Below, one piece after another: positions 35,653 through 46,924 of a DNA stretch of 64,000 nucleotides. Position 1 is the stretch's first letter. Every line of letters starts with the position of its first letter. The stretch is from Hygrophila difformis (lineage: Eukaryota > Streptophyta > Magnoliopsida > Lamiales > Acanthaceae). Location of the stretch: NCBI GenBank assembly GCA_030278955.1, contig JAOANR010000010.1, forward strand, positions 23,094,444 to 23,158,443, written 5' to 3'. The notes below the pieces were generated by a model. The model worked only from the letters and a program-made list of their open reading frames with translations. It ran no database searches and had not been told where the DNA came from. A program made the position numbers and the translations under genes.

Positions 35653-36196
35653 TCAATTCGGTCTAGATGAGTTAAGTGCAATATAGACCGAATTAACAAT
35701 GCATGAGGAATGAAATATTACCTTACCCAATTAATCCTTGCAAGGATGTGAAACATCATCTAATTCGGTTTTGACAAGCAATTCGGTATAGACCGAATTG
35801 GACAAACCGAATTGATGAAGTCATTCCTTCACTCATATTTGGCTAAGGCATTTGCTTCAAAAGAGTGTTTAATTCGATTTACCAGGGTAATTCGGTATAG
35901 ACCGAATTGGTAAATCAAATTAGTTCAAGACGAAAAATAAACTAAGGCACGATGGGATGATATGCATACAATGTGATTTCCAAAGTCAATTCGGTCTACA
36001 TGGGCAATTCGGTATAGACCGAATTGCATAGACCGAATTGCATGGAAACCTCATGAAGGTGACACTTTTTGCTATGCAATTCAGTCTTCATAGGCAATTC
36101 AGTCTTGCCTTAGACCGAATTGCATATAATTTTCTCATGAAGGAAGATAAACAAACACTTTCACCATGTAAATCGAATTGCCTTATATCGAATTGC
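35653..36196. repeat. Palindromic word array 2, A type, 5' LTR (about 6 units)
   Basis: About six units of the CAATTCGGT/ACCGAATTG four-site element, the best at 35985-36040; outer units are degenerate. Confidence 0.88.
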
Positions 36197-37078
36197 ATGC
36201 AGTTTTTCACATAAGTATATTTTTACTTGATTCACAAGTATGGAGTGCGGTTTCTAATTTGATGTGGTTTATGATAGATAGGATTGATCCCATCACTCAT
36301 TTCACATCAATGTCATCTCGCGGTCATACTTGTAAATATTTTGTGGTTATCCATAATCATGCATATTCAATGGGTAATAGTATGAGTTAAAACCTAAAAC
36401 CCACAAACAAGAAATTCTAGGATTAAACAACCTAAAATTCTAAGAACAACATGCATAAAAATAAGAACACTTAAGTTAACTAAGGCAACAATAAATAAGA
36501 TTTCTAAACAAAAATATTAAAGAAAGCATTTAAAACCTATTTCTACGAAGTCTTAAGTCATCTAAAAACCTAAGAACACTTATTTGAGCTCTAAGGCATG
36601 AAATCACACCAAATACCCATTAAACATGCATTTATTAAGAATGAAAGCCAACTAGAAACACATTAAATGAAACCTAGTTGAAACAAACATTCATTCTACC
36701 ATATTTATTGCTAAAGAAAGCATTTAAAGGGTGTTAAACACATGAGTCATAATCCATTTCTGTAAATTTTTCTTGCATTAAACACTTGAAAGCATATTAA
36801 ATAACCCAAAACCATCATTAAATTGATGTTTGAGTTCATTCTAACTAGAAAGCATATAAAAATATGGACATGGCTACTCTAAATGGTAGTAACAAGCTTT
36901 ACAACTAAAACTAAGATTTAAAGCAATAAAACTAATCTATAGTGCATGAAAAATAAACTAACTAAACTACCTACCTAAACCTTAAGGGCTGAAAAACCTG
37001 GTACTCTTTGTCTTCCCCAAGTGTTCAAGAGTTGGTTCATGTATCTATGAGATATCTTCAGTGTTGGTGAGGATTAGC

Positions 37079-37085
37079 TTTTATA
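37079..37085 (-). promoter_or_regulatory. LTR promoter TATA box of A
   Basis: The minus strand reads AGTATAAAAGC, downstream of array 1, as in element B. Confidence 0.6.
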
Positions 37086-37180
37086 CTTGTTCTTCAAAAC
37101 CCTTAGGCCCATCAGGGTCCATTAGCAATGGCATGCCTTTCTCACGTGTTCCACAACCTCACCTGGATGTTTTTTGAACT

Positions 37181-37520
37181 CAATTCGGTCTTGAAATGCA
37201 ATTCGGTATAGACCAAATTGGTGTATATTGAATTGCATGAGATCTCTCCTTCTTGGCGTTTGGCTGGGATGTGGTCTTCAACATAAATTCGGTTTGAGTG
37301 TAGACCGAATTGAGTGTATCGAATTGCTCATGTCTCCTGCTTGGCTTCCTTGTTTTGAGGCAAGTCGGTCTGTGCGAGCAATTCGGGACCGAATTGCTTA
37401 GACCAAATTGGGCATATCTTCATTTCTTCCCAACACTTTGTTCATTTTTCTTCTTCTTCTTCAGCAATTCGGTCTACATGGGCAATTCGGTATAGACCGA
37501 ATTGCTGTAGACCGAATTGG
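37181..37520. repeat. Palindromic word array 1, A type, 5' LTR (4 units)
   Basis: Copy of 3927-4270 in the other LTR; the third unit has an internal deletion relative to that copy. Confidence 0.9.
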
Positions 37521-37938
37521 TCTTCAACACTTTGCCAAAAATTTCATTTCGTGGGATTTTCACTCTTTTTCCCATCTATTTATTCATTTTTCTTTTCTTT
37601 TTCTTTTTTTCATGTTTTTTGATTTTTCTAACACAAATACAATTAAAATTACATATTTTTGTGTTTTTCATTACCAGCTTATTATTTTTACAAACTCGCA
37701 TTAATCTGTCGAATTCAACTGCTTTCTTATTAAAATAAGATGGGTATACAATCAAAATGTTCGTCATAGACACGGAAATGAATTGGAAATAATGGACAAT
37801 TTTAGCCATTATCATAATGGTATGAGTGAAAATTTTCGGTATGTCGTACTGATCCAACCCTAAGTGCCACTGCAACACTCACCAGTTTATTTCACCTCCT
37901 ACATACATTCTGGAAAGGTTCTTTCATTCTTTAATATA

Positions 37939-37970
37939 CTAGTGTTACCCTCGCCCAGTGGGCGGGAACG
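37939..37970 (-). mobile_element. Helitron 3' terminus (minus strand)
   Basis: On the minus strand a GC-rich hairpin CCCGCCCACTGGGCG is followed within about a dozen bases by CTAG and then T, the standard Helitron 3' end. The 5' end was not located. Confidence 0.55.
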
Positions 37971-38079
37971 TGAAAAATGTGAATAGAAAAAAAAGCCGAA
38001 AATAGAAACTTTTGTGTGACAAATATTTGATTCCAAAAAAGCCAAAAATGGGGTGAGTATCAATTCTTATAATTTTATA

Positions 38080-38249
38080 GGGGATGTGAACTTGGTCTAG
38101 TAGTCTAGCCCCTTGATTTCCAATCTTTAGTTGGAGGTTCAATTTCCCACCCGGCCACTATCCCTCCCATTTATCCCTTTGTAATTTGTATGGTATGAGC
38201 TCCCACCACTACTTCCCTATAATGTATAGACTGTTCAGCAAAAAAAAAA
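38080..38249 (+). mobile_element. tRNA-derived SINE, copy 1
   Basis: GGGGATG start, A-box-like TGGTCTAGTAG, B-box-like AGGTTCAATTTCC, a body ending TATAGACTGTTCAGC and a poly(A) run. Shares head and tail with the copy at 56644-56829. Confidence 0.75.
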
Positions 38250-38806
38250 ATCCAAAACAAAAACAAAAACAAAAACAAAGACCTTAAAATTTTGTACGGA
38301 ATTTACACATTTTTTGAGAAATAATTTCAGAAAAAATATATATATTCGAATATTTGTTTTGGCTAAATTAAATTTACAAGCGTAGAATAATGGAAAGCAT
38401 ACATTAGTAAAATTTGACTGTGACATAGAATTTCTCTAAACTCCAGTAACCGCCAAAACCCTAACCCTAACTTTTAAAATATATATAAAAAATAGTTTAA
38501 AATCTTATACATAGTAAATACTAGTAATCGCCAAATTTTAATCTCTAATCTCTAAACTCTGAACGTTCTTCTCCCCAAATTTTTAGCTTTCCAAACTACA
38601 AACTCTAAACTCTAATTTAAAATTGCATTACCAAACACCATTATTCAAATTTAAAATTAATTTTCACCATTAATTTCAACCTCCAGATTCTAAACTCCAA
38701 ACTGTAGACTCTAAACTCCAATTATTTCCCAAACATATCCATTACTATATGGAGTTGGAATCAATCCGCAGATTTACTCGCCAACACAGCTCATTACCAC
38801 CCCTAC

Positions 38807-38837
<31 letters not shown>

Positions 38838-39250
38838 TTTGTATAAATATTTCATTATGAATAAAAAAAATTTCTATTTGACCATTGGTTAAGTACTCAT
38901 ATTTTTCATTATGAATAATTAATTGTAAGATTATAAAAAGATGAACATTATTATTGAACATACCGCTACAATGAGCCTATACTTTAGTCACTAATAGTAA
39001 TAACACTATTATTGAATGGGTCACTGTCACTTGATCTAATTAAAAACTAATACTTAATACATTCTTTTAGTAACCATTTCAATAATGAGGATTGTTTTGT
39101 ATCAAAATAAAATAAATTAATGAGGATTGTTAATCGGTGTGTAAAATCTTATAATCATCTTATTAGACTATTTTTCTTTTAATTTGTGGCAGAACCTTAG
39201 AAGGCGAGCAAGAGCAGTGTGAGAATTCAAGCCACATAAATTACGAAATG
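38250..39250. other. AT-rich intergenic sequence
   Basis: Low-complexity AT-rich DNA with an (AT)n run at about 38815-38838 and degenerate repeats of CTAAACTCTAA type. No gene seen. Confidence 0.5.
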
Positions 39251-39254
39251 AAAA

Positions 39255-39446
39255 GAGGAGGGATAGTGGCCAACACTGTAATAATTTTTTATTTCAGTGA
39301 CCGAGAAAATTTGATAAACTTCAGTCCCTAAAGAAATAAGCGACCGTATTCTCTACCGAAATTCGTTAGCTACTACTAATTTAGCGACCAATTTCGCGCA
39401 AGACCATGATTTTAGCAATCGAATATGAAAATTTTCTACTAGTGTA
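39255..39446 (-). mobile_element. CACTA-type transposon end
   Basis: On the minus strand the terminus reads CACTAGTAGAAAATTTTC, similar to CACTA family ends, with subterminal short repeats. The opposite end was not found, so this is probably a fragment. Confidence 0.4.
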
Positions 39447-39455
39447 GGTGGAGAA

Positions 39456-42253
39456 TGTAACACCCGAAAAAAAAAATTCAAATTGTTTTGAACTACGTCA
39501 TGACTTGATCCCTTCACAGGGTACAGCTTGAAACTAATTTCTAAGTTCAGTCGCAAAATAAATCATAAAATAAATCATAAAATAAATCACAAAATAAATC
39601 ATAAAAGAAATCATAAAATAAATCACAAAATAAATCACAAGATCAATCGCAAGGACGATAGGAGGAGTTGGAATTGATTTAGACTAGACTAATTAGGGCA
39701 CGGAAATATTACGAGCGATAAGCCGAACTCGTAACAAGTTTAAGGTAAAGATTCCGAACCGGAGACGACCCGAGGAGTCGAGCTAACACGTAGAGGGTAG
39801 AAAACCGATAGAGGAAAGGAAGAAAAGACCCGACGGAACACGCGGACCGCCAAACCGGCCGGTCCGGCCGGCCCGCGCTCGCCGCGCGCCGCCGCGCGGC
39901 CACCGCGCGGAAGGCGGAGTCGCGACTCCAGGCTGGTCGCGCGGCAAAGGCTATAGGTGCGCGTCACCAGCGCGCCAGAGGTGCAGAAAGTGTAAACTTT
40001 CCTTCCATGATGATTTTCTTGCCAAAAACAACACCTCCTTCGATGGCAACCGAATCCCAGCCTTAGGGAAGGCTTAAGAACACCCTAGGGGCGTCCCAAA
40101 CCCTAAGCTTCCAGAAACCACTCCCTAAACACTCTCAATTTTCTCTCCAAGTTCAAAATCCCTCCGAATCCACTTTCCGGCGAGCATTCCGGCGACGACG
40201 AGGCAAAGGGAACCAAGCCCTGCTTTCTAGACTCTTGGTAAGCTATGGTATAATGTTTTAGTTCGTCCATACAACTTAGAAACTCGAAATCTAACCATTT
40301 TCCTTTACTACGATTTCACGTCGGAAAACGAACAAAAAGCGATCAGAGAAGTTGGCCGTTCGTCGCGACCCTAGGACGTCCGAAAACCCATTCCAGCAAC
40401 TCTAATCTCTAACTAAGTAAGTTAAGACCTTACTCAAAAATTTTTGTAGTTTATTGTTGTTTAAAACTCGAGATCTAGACCCGTAACAAAAAATCGATTT
40501 TCAAAAACCCTATTTTCGTCCAATTTCAAAAACGCGCCTAAAACCCGACCTTCGGGAATTCAAACCGAAAACTTTTCAACATAGATTTTGTTCCTAAGAC
40601 CTTAATCTATCTTGTGTCCAAATTTCAGCCATTGACATTAAGATTTGCTATCCCAAATTTCACCGTAAACTTTCTGTGACAAACCGAACGTTTCAAACTG
40701 TTGACAGATTTTCTTATTCGACTTGATGCATGTTTTTCACCCATTTTTAGAATGATTCAACTTTGCATTTCCAACAAAAGTTGTAGATAATTGTGTCTAG
40801 ATTATGCATATAAAAGTTCATGGATTTTGGAGTTCATTTGATATGTCAAACGGCCGAATTTCAGAACCTGTTTTAAGCGATCTTTTGAGTCCGCGCGTGT
40901 ACAGCGTGTTGTGGTCGATTTTTGAACATCTAAAATTCATTATTTCTAAATTCTTAAAACATGAAAGTTGTTCATTAATGTGTTGTGTATCTCCTGTAAA
41001 AATTTCGGATCAATTGGTTTTGAAATAAATTTTTAATCGGCGTCGCACGAACCTGTGACGAAATCAGTTTTTGAGACAGAAATTACCTTCTGTAAAAAAT
41101 TCAAATTTCGACTCACTTTGAGACCTTATTTCCGAAAACTTAAAACATAAAAGTTGTTCGTGTGTGTGTTTTTGAGCTACTGTGTAAATTTCAGAATTTT
41201 TGGTGTAAAAATGAATTTTTAATTAAGAAAGGCGTAAACTGCGTCGAATCGGATTTTTCGAACTTGAGAAAACTCGAACTATGAAACGCGATATCGAATA
41301 TTTTGATCACTTGAAATACGAACTTTCGAAAAATCCCGTTCACTAGGCTGAGCCGATCTTCATGCTAATCATTATCTTTGAGACTGCCTCGTTAGTGATC
41401 TCCTTACTATCTGAGATTGCCTCGTTAGTGATCTCGCGCGCTGTGTTTTGGATCGCCTCGTTAGTGGTCCTACTATCTTTTGAGACTGCCTCGTTAGTGG
41501 TCTCCCATTGTTGTTGACTGCCTCGTTAGTGGTCCTATGTTGAGATTGCCTCGTTAGTGATCTCCAGTTATGGTGTCCTCTTCTTAGTTTGCGGAATAAA
41601 AATAAAAGACTTGTGTGAGTGTTAATTACGCTTAAATCTTATTTACCATGTTTTTAAATTACGCATTTAAATTACGTCATTAAATTATGCTTTTAAATTC
41701 CGCTTTTAAATTAAGTCTTTTAAATTATGCATTTTCGTCTTGAATAAATTAATCATGTTTTCCGCTGCGAATAAAATATGGATTTTTAAATTAATGCATG
41801 AAAAGTGAAATCTTTGGATTTAAACACATGTAACCCCTTAAATTGTTAGTTAGGGATTAACTTACTCGGTATATTTTTATACTGATAAACCGTTGTCATT
41901 TTTCTTTTACAGAGTATGTCGAGTGACGCATGCATATGCACTTGGGGGAAACCATTTATGGACATTTTAAATTCTGCATCGTACTGTTTTTACCGGGTCT
42001 GTTAAACCCGAGGATTTGACCATGTTGGCTGTGATTACTTTCCGCTGCACTTACTCTATTTTCGCGCATGATGATTATTACTATCGTATTTTGAATTAAG
42101 TATTATAAATTTCCGGACTAAATCTTGAAATGTTTTAAATCTTTTACGTACCCACAAGCCTTGCATTTCCTTAGTGAGCTCGGGAAGCCGTGTCTTGCTA
42201 GGGAGATGTGGCGGTGACATCCCGGCCTGGGTTATCAAATCCGGGGTGTTACA
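39456..42253 (+). mobile_element. Chromovirus solo LTR, 2798 bp, with GAGAA duplications
   Basis: Same family as 1058-3846, from TGTAACACCC to GGTGTTACA. Flanked by GAGAA at 39451-39455 and 42254-42258, so it is an intact insertion reduced to one LTR by recombination. Contains the GC-rich block (39855-39930) and a six-unit hairpin array (41383-41565). Confidence 0.93.
41383..41565 (+). repeat. Tandem hairpin array in solo LTR (6 units)
   Basis: Six GCCTCGTTAGTG cores with matched flanks (GAGAC/GATCTC, GAGAT/ATCTC, GGAT/GTCC, GAGAC/GTCTC, GACT/GTCC, GAGAT/ATCTC). One stem base pair is broken in the first unit. Confidence 0.85.
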
Positions 42254-42330
42254 GAGAATCAAACCCCCAACAATAAAGTTGGAAATTAGGATTTGACTAC
42301 TAGGTTAAGTACTCATCCCTTAATAATTTT
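42254..42330 (-). mobile_element. SINE head remnant
   Basis: The minus strand resembles the SINE head at 38080 (CCTAGTAGTC A box, GGGGGTTTGATTC B box). It is cut at its 3' side by the solo LTR. Confidence 0.5.
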
Positions 42331-43002
42331 TTTTTGGAGGAGCCAAAGCCAAGGAACTTAGTAAACTATTTTTTTTGTGAACTACCGGGTATCCTTAGGC
42401 AACATTGGACTCAATACTAATCCCTCGAGGATATACATGGGCAATTAAAAGCGCTTCTCCCAAAATAGCTTTTTGCATACGCAAGTCTCGAATCCGAGAC
42501 ATTGCTTAAGTGATTAAAGCCCTAATCCACCATATACAACTGATGTTGGTACTTAATAAACTATTTTGATAATTATGTCTAAAAAAATTCACCAATGAAT
42601 TAAATAATATTAAATCAATAATGAATTATGTGTGAAGTATTTTCCCTTTTTTTTCTTTTGTGGGTAACATTATGTGTGAAGTATTGGAAATACTAATAAT
42701 AAAATCAAAATTATATGTTTGGATTTCAAATTACCCATTAATTTAGAGATAGAAAAAGAAAAATAAATAAATTAACATACTAGCTAACCAATTTAGCACA
42801 ATAACCAAATGCAGTTGGCATGTAAGGCGCTCTAAAAGATTAAGAAAATATTTTGGGTTCAAAACTTTATGTTTGCACAATCCGCTTTAAGAGAGCCAAT
42901 CCTCAATGCTCACCCCTTCTTGGAGAAATTAATCTTTGGCTAATGAGACTCGGATAAACTGAAATTACAAAATAAATAAATAAATAATAATAATAATAAT
43001 AA
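42331..43002. other. AT-rich intergenic sequence
   Basis: No gene seen. The part at 42540-42650 is similar to 52605-52690. Ends in an (AAT)n run that flanks the Helitron. Confidence 0.5.
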
Positions 43003-43506
43003 TCTATAAAAACAATACCCCTTATAAACAGTAACTTACTCTTATGAACAGTAACCTATCAATTATCTCTCACAAAAATCCCCTATGAACAGTAACCTAC
43101 CTATTTTCTCAACATTCACTTTCTACACGCAATCTCATACACATTTCTAATAATCAATAACTCATCAATAGCTCAAAATGTGTACAAGAAAAAATTCTAA
43201 AAATTTGATATTTTAAAACTACATGATGAGACGAATCTAACGAGATCTCACTTGACTATGTTTTTTGTTATAAATATGTTATATAAACATTAGACAAAGT
43301 TGAATAATTAAACAGTAGCAAAAGTTAAATCTTTTCACCATAGAAATGAAGGAATTATTAAAGACATTAGAGTCGTGAGTAGAAATGTTTTTATCTTTAC
43401 TTTTTCATTTTTTGTCCTTTCAACATTGTTTGTACTTTGTAGTATAAGTATTTTTTAAGATACTAAATTGCAATATATGACACGTGACGGATTTCCATTG
43501 GTGGTG

Positions 43507-43575
43507 CAAAGGGCTAGCCCAGCTGGTTAGGGTTGTGGCTAGGTGATGCGAGGTTGTGGGTTCGAACTCTCCTGA
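43507..43575 (+). mobile_element. tRNA-like SINE head within the Helitron
   Basis: GGGCTAGCCCAGCTGGTTAG (A-box-like) and GGGTTCGAACTCTCC (B box) separated by about 30 bp. Different family from the SINE at 38080. No poly(A) tail visible. Confidence 0.5.
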
Positions 43576-43585
43576 ACACATTTTA

Positions 43586-43880
43586 TTTCATATAAGAAAT
43601 TTATCGACCCCAATCTTGGTCGGTAATGGGGTCGGTAATTTTGGGTCCCCGAGGTCCCTAGACCTGGCTTACCGACCCCAATGTTGGTCGGTAATGGGGT
43701 TGGTAATCTCCCGACCACCAGAATCTTTGGTCGGCGCCAGATTACTTACCATCGATTTACCGACCCCAATCACCGACCCCGGATTGCGGTCGGTAATGGG
43801 GTCGGTAAACTCGTGGACGACCCGTAAAACCTAGTTACCGGCCCCATTTTGGGGTCAGTAAAATGAAATTTCTTGTAGTG
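43586..43880 (+). mobile_element. Small CACTA-like element with palindromic subterminal repeats
   Basis: The right end is AATTTCTTGTAGTG, the inverse of CACTACAAGAAATT. The left end TATAAGAAATTT is damaged. The interior is repeated TACCGACCCCAA and its inverse TTGGTCGGTAATGGGG. Confidence 0.5.
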
Positions 43881-44022
43881 GTATTCATGTAATGCTTAAA
43901 ATAGTTTAAGGAGGTTGAGGAATGTAATCGACATAATAAAATTGAACAATTTTATTTGTTAAATTAGATTATTTTATTCATATTGTTCATTATTTCCGCC
44001 CATTTGGCGGGGAAATACTAGT

Positions 44023-44029
44023 AGTAATG

Positions 44030-44088
<59 letters not shown>
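44023..44088. repeat. (AAT)n microsatellite
   Basis: About 20 AAT units, the right flank of the Helitron insertion. Confidence 0.9.
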
Positions 44089-44090
<2 letters not shown>

Positions 44091-44907
44091 ATCCGTATTG
44101 AAAAGTTTTTGACGTTTGGTAATGTGTTACTATTCACATACAGAGTTTAAATTAAAGTTTTATCATAGTTATACAAGTTAAAATATAGCCAAGTGGGAAT
44201 TTTGTTAGATTCGTCTCGTCGTGTAGTTTTTAAATATCGATTTTTTTAAATTTTACTTGTACTGAACTTGAATTATTTCTGATTTAAATCTGATTCCACA
44301 TATTGATCGTTTTGAACTAAAAGAAGACTTTGGGGTGGAATATTTACATTATGCCGAATATCTTCACTCTCAATAGTTACATATAAGTTTATAGAACATT
44401 GAAAGGCGGGATGTCCGTGGCGTGTACGTGTCGGATGAAGCAAATCCTCATGCATTTAGCCTTATGATATATGGGTCATCAAAAACATTTGAATAGGGAT
44501 GAAGTACTCCCTCCGTTCCACGAAATTTGGCTACTATTCCTTTTTGGGGCGTCCCGCGAGATTTGACAACTTTCCATTTTTAGATAAATTCAAATAATAT
44601 AAGTTTCATTAGAATTTTAATTATTGTCAAATTACATTAAAAGTATCCACTTTTATTATTCTGCACAAATTCTAATGTACTTTTACTTTTCTACACAAAG
44701 TCCCTAGCATTTTTTTAGTTCTTAATATTTCAAAATTAATACAAATAAAAATTGTATAAAATAGATATTATGAAAGTACACGATTAGACGATTCTAACAA
44801 GATCACACTTGAATATTTTTCTCTAATTGTACTATTACATAATATTAAGTCAAAATTAAGCAATAAACAGTATCAAAATTTATTAGGATCTTAAACATAA
44901 AATACTT

Positions 44908-46640
44908 GGGTCTAGTTAGGGTACTACCAATTACTTTGGTAGTACATCAAGACAATCAATCTTGACCATTAAAAAAAATCCAATGGTTGTAAACAAAAAG
45001 GGTATAATTGTCAAAATAAAAACATATCCTCGTATTTAGTAATAAGATTATTATAACAATCAATTCTTAATAATTTAACAATTTATATTCTTACGGAGAG
45101 TTTAATATAAAAAAATGCCTAACAAATCAAATCTAGCTGCAACGTCATTTCAATTTAGAAAAATAACTTTGACAAATAAAAAATTTCAATATCTTGAAGT
45201 ATAAAATATATGCAAGTCCCTGAAATACATATTACAAATACTGAAATTCACTAGACTTCGCTTAAATGCATTATAGAGGTTCGCTGAAATACATATTAGT
45301 AAATCGCTGAAATTCACTATAGAGGTTGTGAAATATACATATTAATAAATCATTGGAATTTATATTAATAAATCGCTGAAATTCACCATAGAGGTCGCTG
45401 AAATGCATCTGTAGAGGTCGCTGAAATATACTCTAAGCTTTCTTTACTTTGTTCGGATAGGCATAGCAGGTGCCAGAGGGAAGAAATCAAACTTTTCCAT
45501 AAAAGTCATAAAATGGCTTAATTTTACAGCACAATCCATCACTTCACCTTAGACTGTGTTTGCCGCAGAGATCCTGGTGGAGGAGGTTTTCTGAGAAGAG
45601 GCACAACATCCGGCTGGAGAGGATGTTGGATGCTAGAACCAAGACTCCGAGCTGTGGTAATATGTCGTAATGTGTCGATTGTCGGTGGAATTATGGTGAT
45701 CTGATTCCAGCTGATTCCAGCGGAAATTGAGGGATTTTCGCGGGTGAGTCGTCTGGAGGTGAGGACGATGACCTTGAGTAAGTGGAGAGAAGCGAACTAG
45801 GAACGGATTGGACCATTGATAATAGCAATAAAGAGAGTGAGCTGGGTGAGGGCGGTACGGTGCGGTAAGATGGGGAGATGCAGGCAGGAGAGGGTTCCGT
45901 CGAGTCTAGGGGAGTCGGAGAAATCAATGTCGTGATTGAGAATGGAGACGCGGGAGAATGAACAGGTAAGGCTAGCAAAAAGGAGTAGGGTCGGGGAGAA
46001 GTCTCAGGAGGAGAAGAAATGGTTGGCGGTGGTGAGGTTGGAGGGGGATATTTGGGAAATGGAGGAGGTGTGTGTGGGAAAGAAGAAAAGCAGAGAGAGA
46101 TTGAGAGAGGAGAGGAAGTGTACTAGACACTGAAATAAAAAAAATAAAAAATAAAAAAAATCTATCGTCGCTGAAAATCACATTACCATTTCGCTGAAAA
46201 TCAAACTGCTATTTCGCTGAAATAACTTTTGTTATCCTTGTATTATCACTGGTTTTGGTTCCTGAGCACCCATCTTTTTAATTTTCAATCTCGCACAATC
46301 AAACAAATCAATGAAGATACTTCATTTTTTATTACAAGCTAAGAGCATATTATTATTAAAAAAAGGAGTAAATTAACCTATCGTTATGATACATTTCGCT
46401 GGATTGGTAATCCTTCCCCAACTCTTCAATGTGGACAATCAAGAAGGTGGCTGTCGGCTGGACATCATCCTTTTTACGCGTCAATTGTAGTTTATAGTCT
46501 TCATTATTCTATTTCCTATTTAAATATTGAATTTACAATTTTACTCTTTAATCTGAACCGTTGAAATTACGATCTTATTAATGGCTAGGATGTACCATAG
46601 TACATCAAGAGAGATGAGTCACAGCACCCTAACCAAAGCC
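44908..46640. mobile_element. Non-autonomous MULE (Pack-MULE-like), 1733 bp
   Basis: Flanked by a 9-bp direct repeat AAAATACTT (44899-44907 and 46641-46649). Ends match imperfectly as inverted repeats (GGGTCTAGTTAGGGTACT versus GGCTTTGGTTAGGGTGCT), and the homology continues inward. No transposase. Repeats of TTCGCTGAAAT flank the central segment (45240-45430 and 46165-46230), which contains an LRR-like fragment. Confidence 0.7.
45580..46020 (-). pseudogene. Leucine-rich-repeat-like gene fragment inside the MULE
   Basis: The minus strand reads IDFSDSPRLDGTLS..TALTQLTLF..INGPI, which has the spacing of plant extracellular LRRs (LxxLxLxxNxLxGxIP). The repeat pattern continues in another frame toward 45600, so it is frameshifted. 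Which receptor-like gene it came from cannot be told. Confidence 0.45.
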
Positions 46641-46924
46641 AAAATACTTACACCACTTTAACTACTAAACTCCACTACTTAAATTACTGTGCCCAAAATA
46701 AAATGGCCACATTTCACGGGACGGAGGGATTAATAATTTAGCACCAACAAGTTCAAACATAATTTTTGGCACTGAGTCGTTGCTCCCCTAAAATATTACC
46801 AATCCTGACACAAAACGCGGTGTCACAATTTTCTTTGCAAAGTCAACACTTCCATTTCCTCCATATAATCCTCTCCCTTTCCATCTTCCAATTCACTCAG
46901 GAAACGCTTAATTCCTCAACACTC

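Larger units (their letters stand above)
3847..37814 (-). mobile_element. Element A: giant Athila-lineage LTR retrotransposon (nested, 3' LTR truncated by insertion)
   Basis: On the minus strand: 5' LTR (37814-35035 plus 17300-15554, split by element B), primer binding site 15553-15537, gag, protease, RT, RNase H, integrase, a second promoter with a spliced cargo gene, a 3' non-coding region, then the 3' LTR (4563-3847, interrupted by the chromovirus). The RT and integrase match the Athila branch of Ty3/gypsy. The rejoined 5' LTR is 4527 bp, large for this lineage as I remember it. Stops and frameshifts show it is dead. Its two LTR copies differ by substitutions and small indels, more than element B's pair, fitting A being older than B. 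Confidence 0.9.
35035..37814 (-). mobile_element. Element A 5' LTR, outer part
   Basis: Continues the LTR interrupted at 17300 and ends with the LTR start (plus-strand ..CCATTATCA). With 15554-17300 it totals 4527 bp, matching B's LTR length. Contains array 2 (35653-36196), the TATA box (37079-37085, TATAAAA on minus) and array 1 (37181-37520). The block at about 35280-35420 holds two copies of a GGCAAAAAGGTCCCTTT-type sequence on the minus strand. Confidence 0.9.
43003..44021 (+). mobile_element. Non-autonomous Helitron, 1019 bp, inside an (AAT)n microsatellite
   Basis: The 5' end TCTATAAAAACAATA is preceded by A. The 3' end has the hairpin CCGCCCATTTGGCGG, six bases, then CTAG followed by T. 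Both flanks are AAT repeats (42985-43002 and 44023-44088), as expected for A/T target insertion without duplication. No RepHel protein. It carries embedded SINE-like and CACTA-like pieces. Confidence 0.75.
44507..46729. mobile_element. MITE with CTCCCTCCG ends, split by a MULE
   Basis: Left end TACTCCCTCCGTTCCACG and right end CACGGGACGGAGGGA form an inverted repeat next to TA, a Stowaway-like terminus common in plants. Removing the inserted 44908-46640 leaves about 480 bp of MITE. A related half element is at 57333-57500. Confidence 0.65.
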
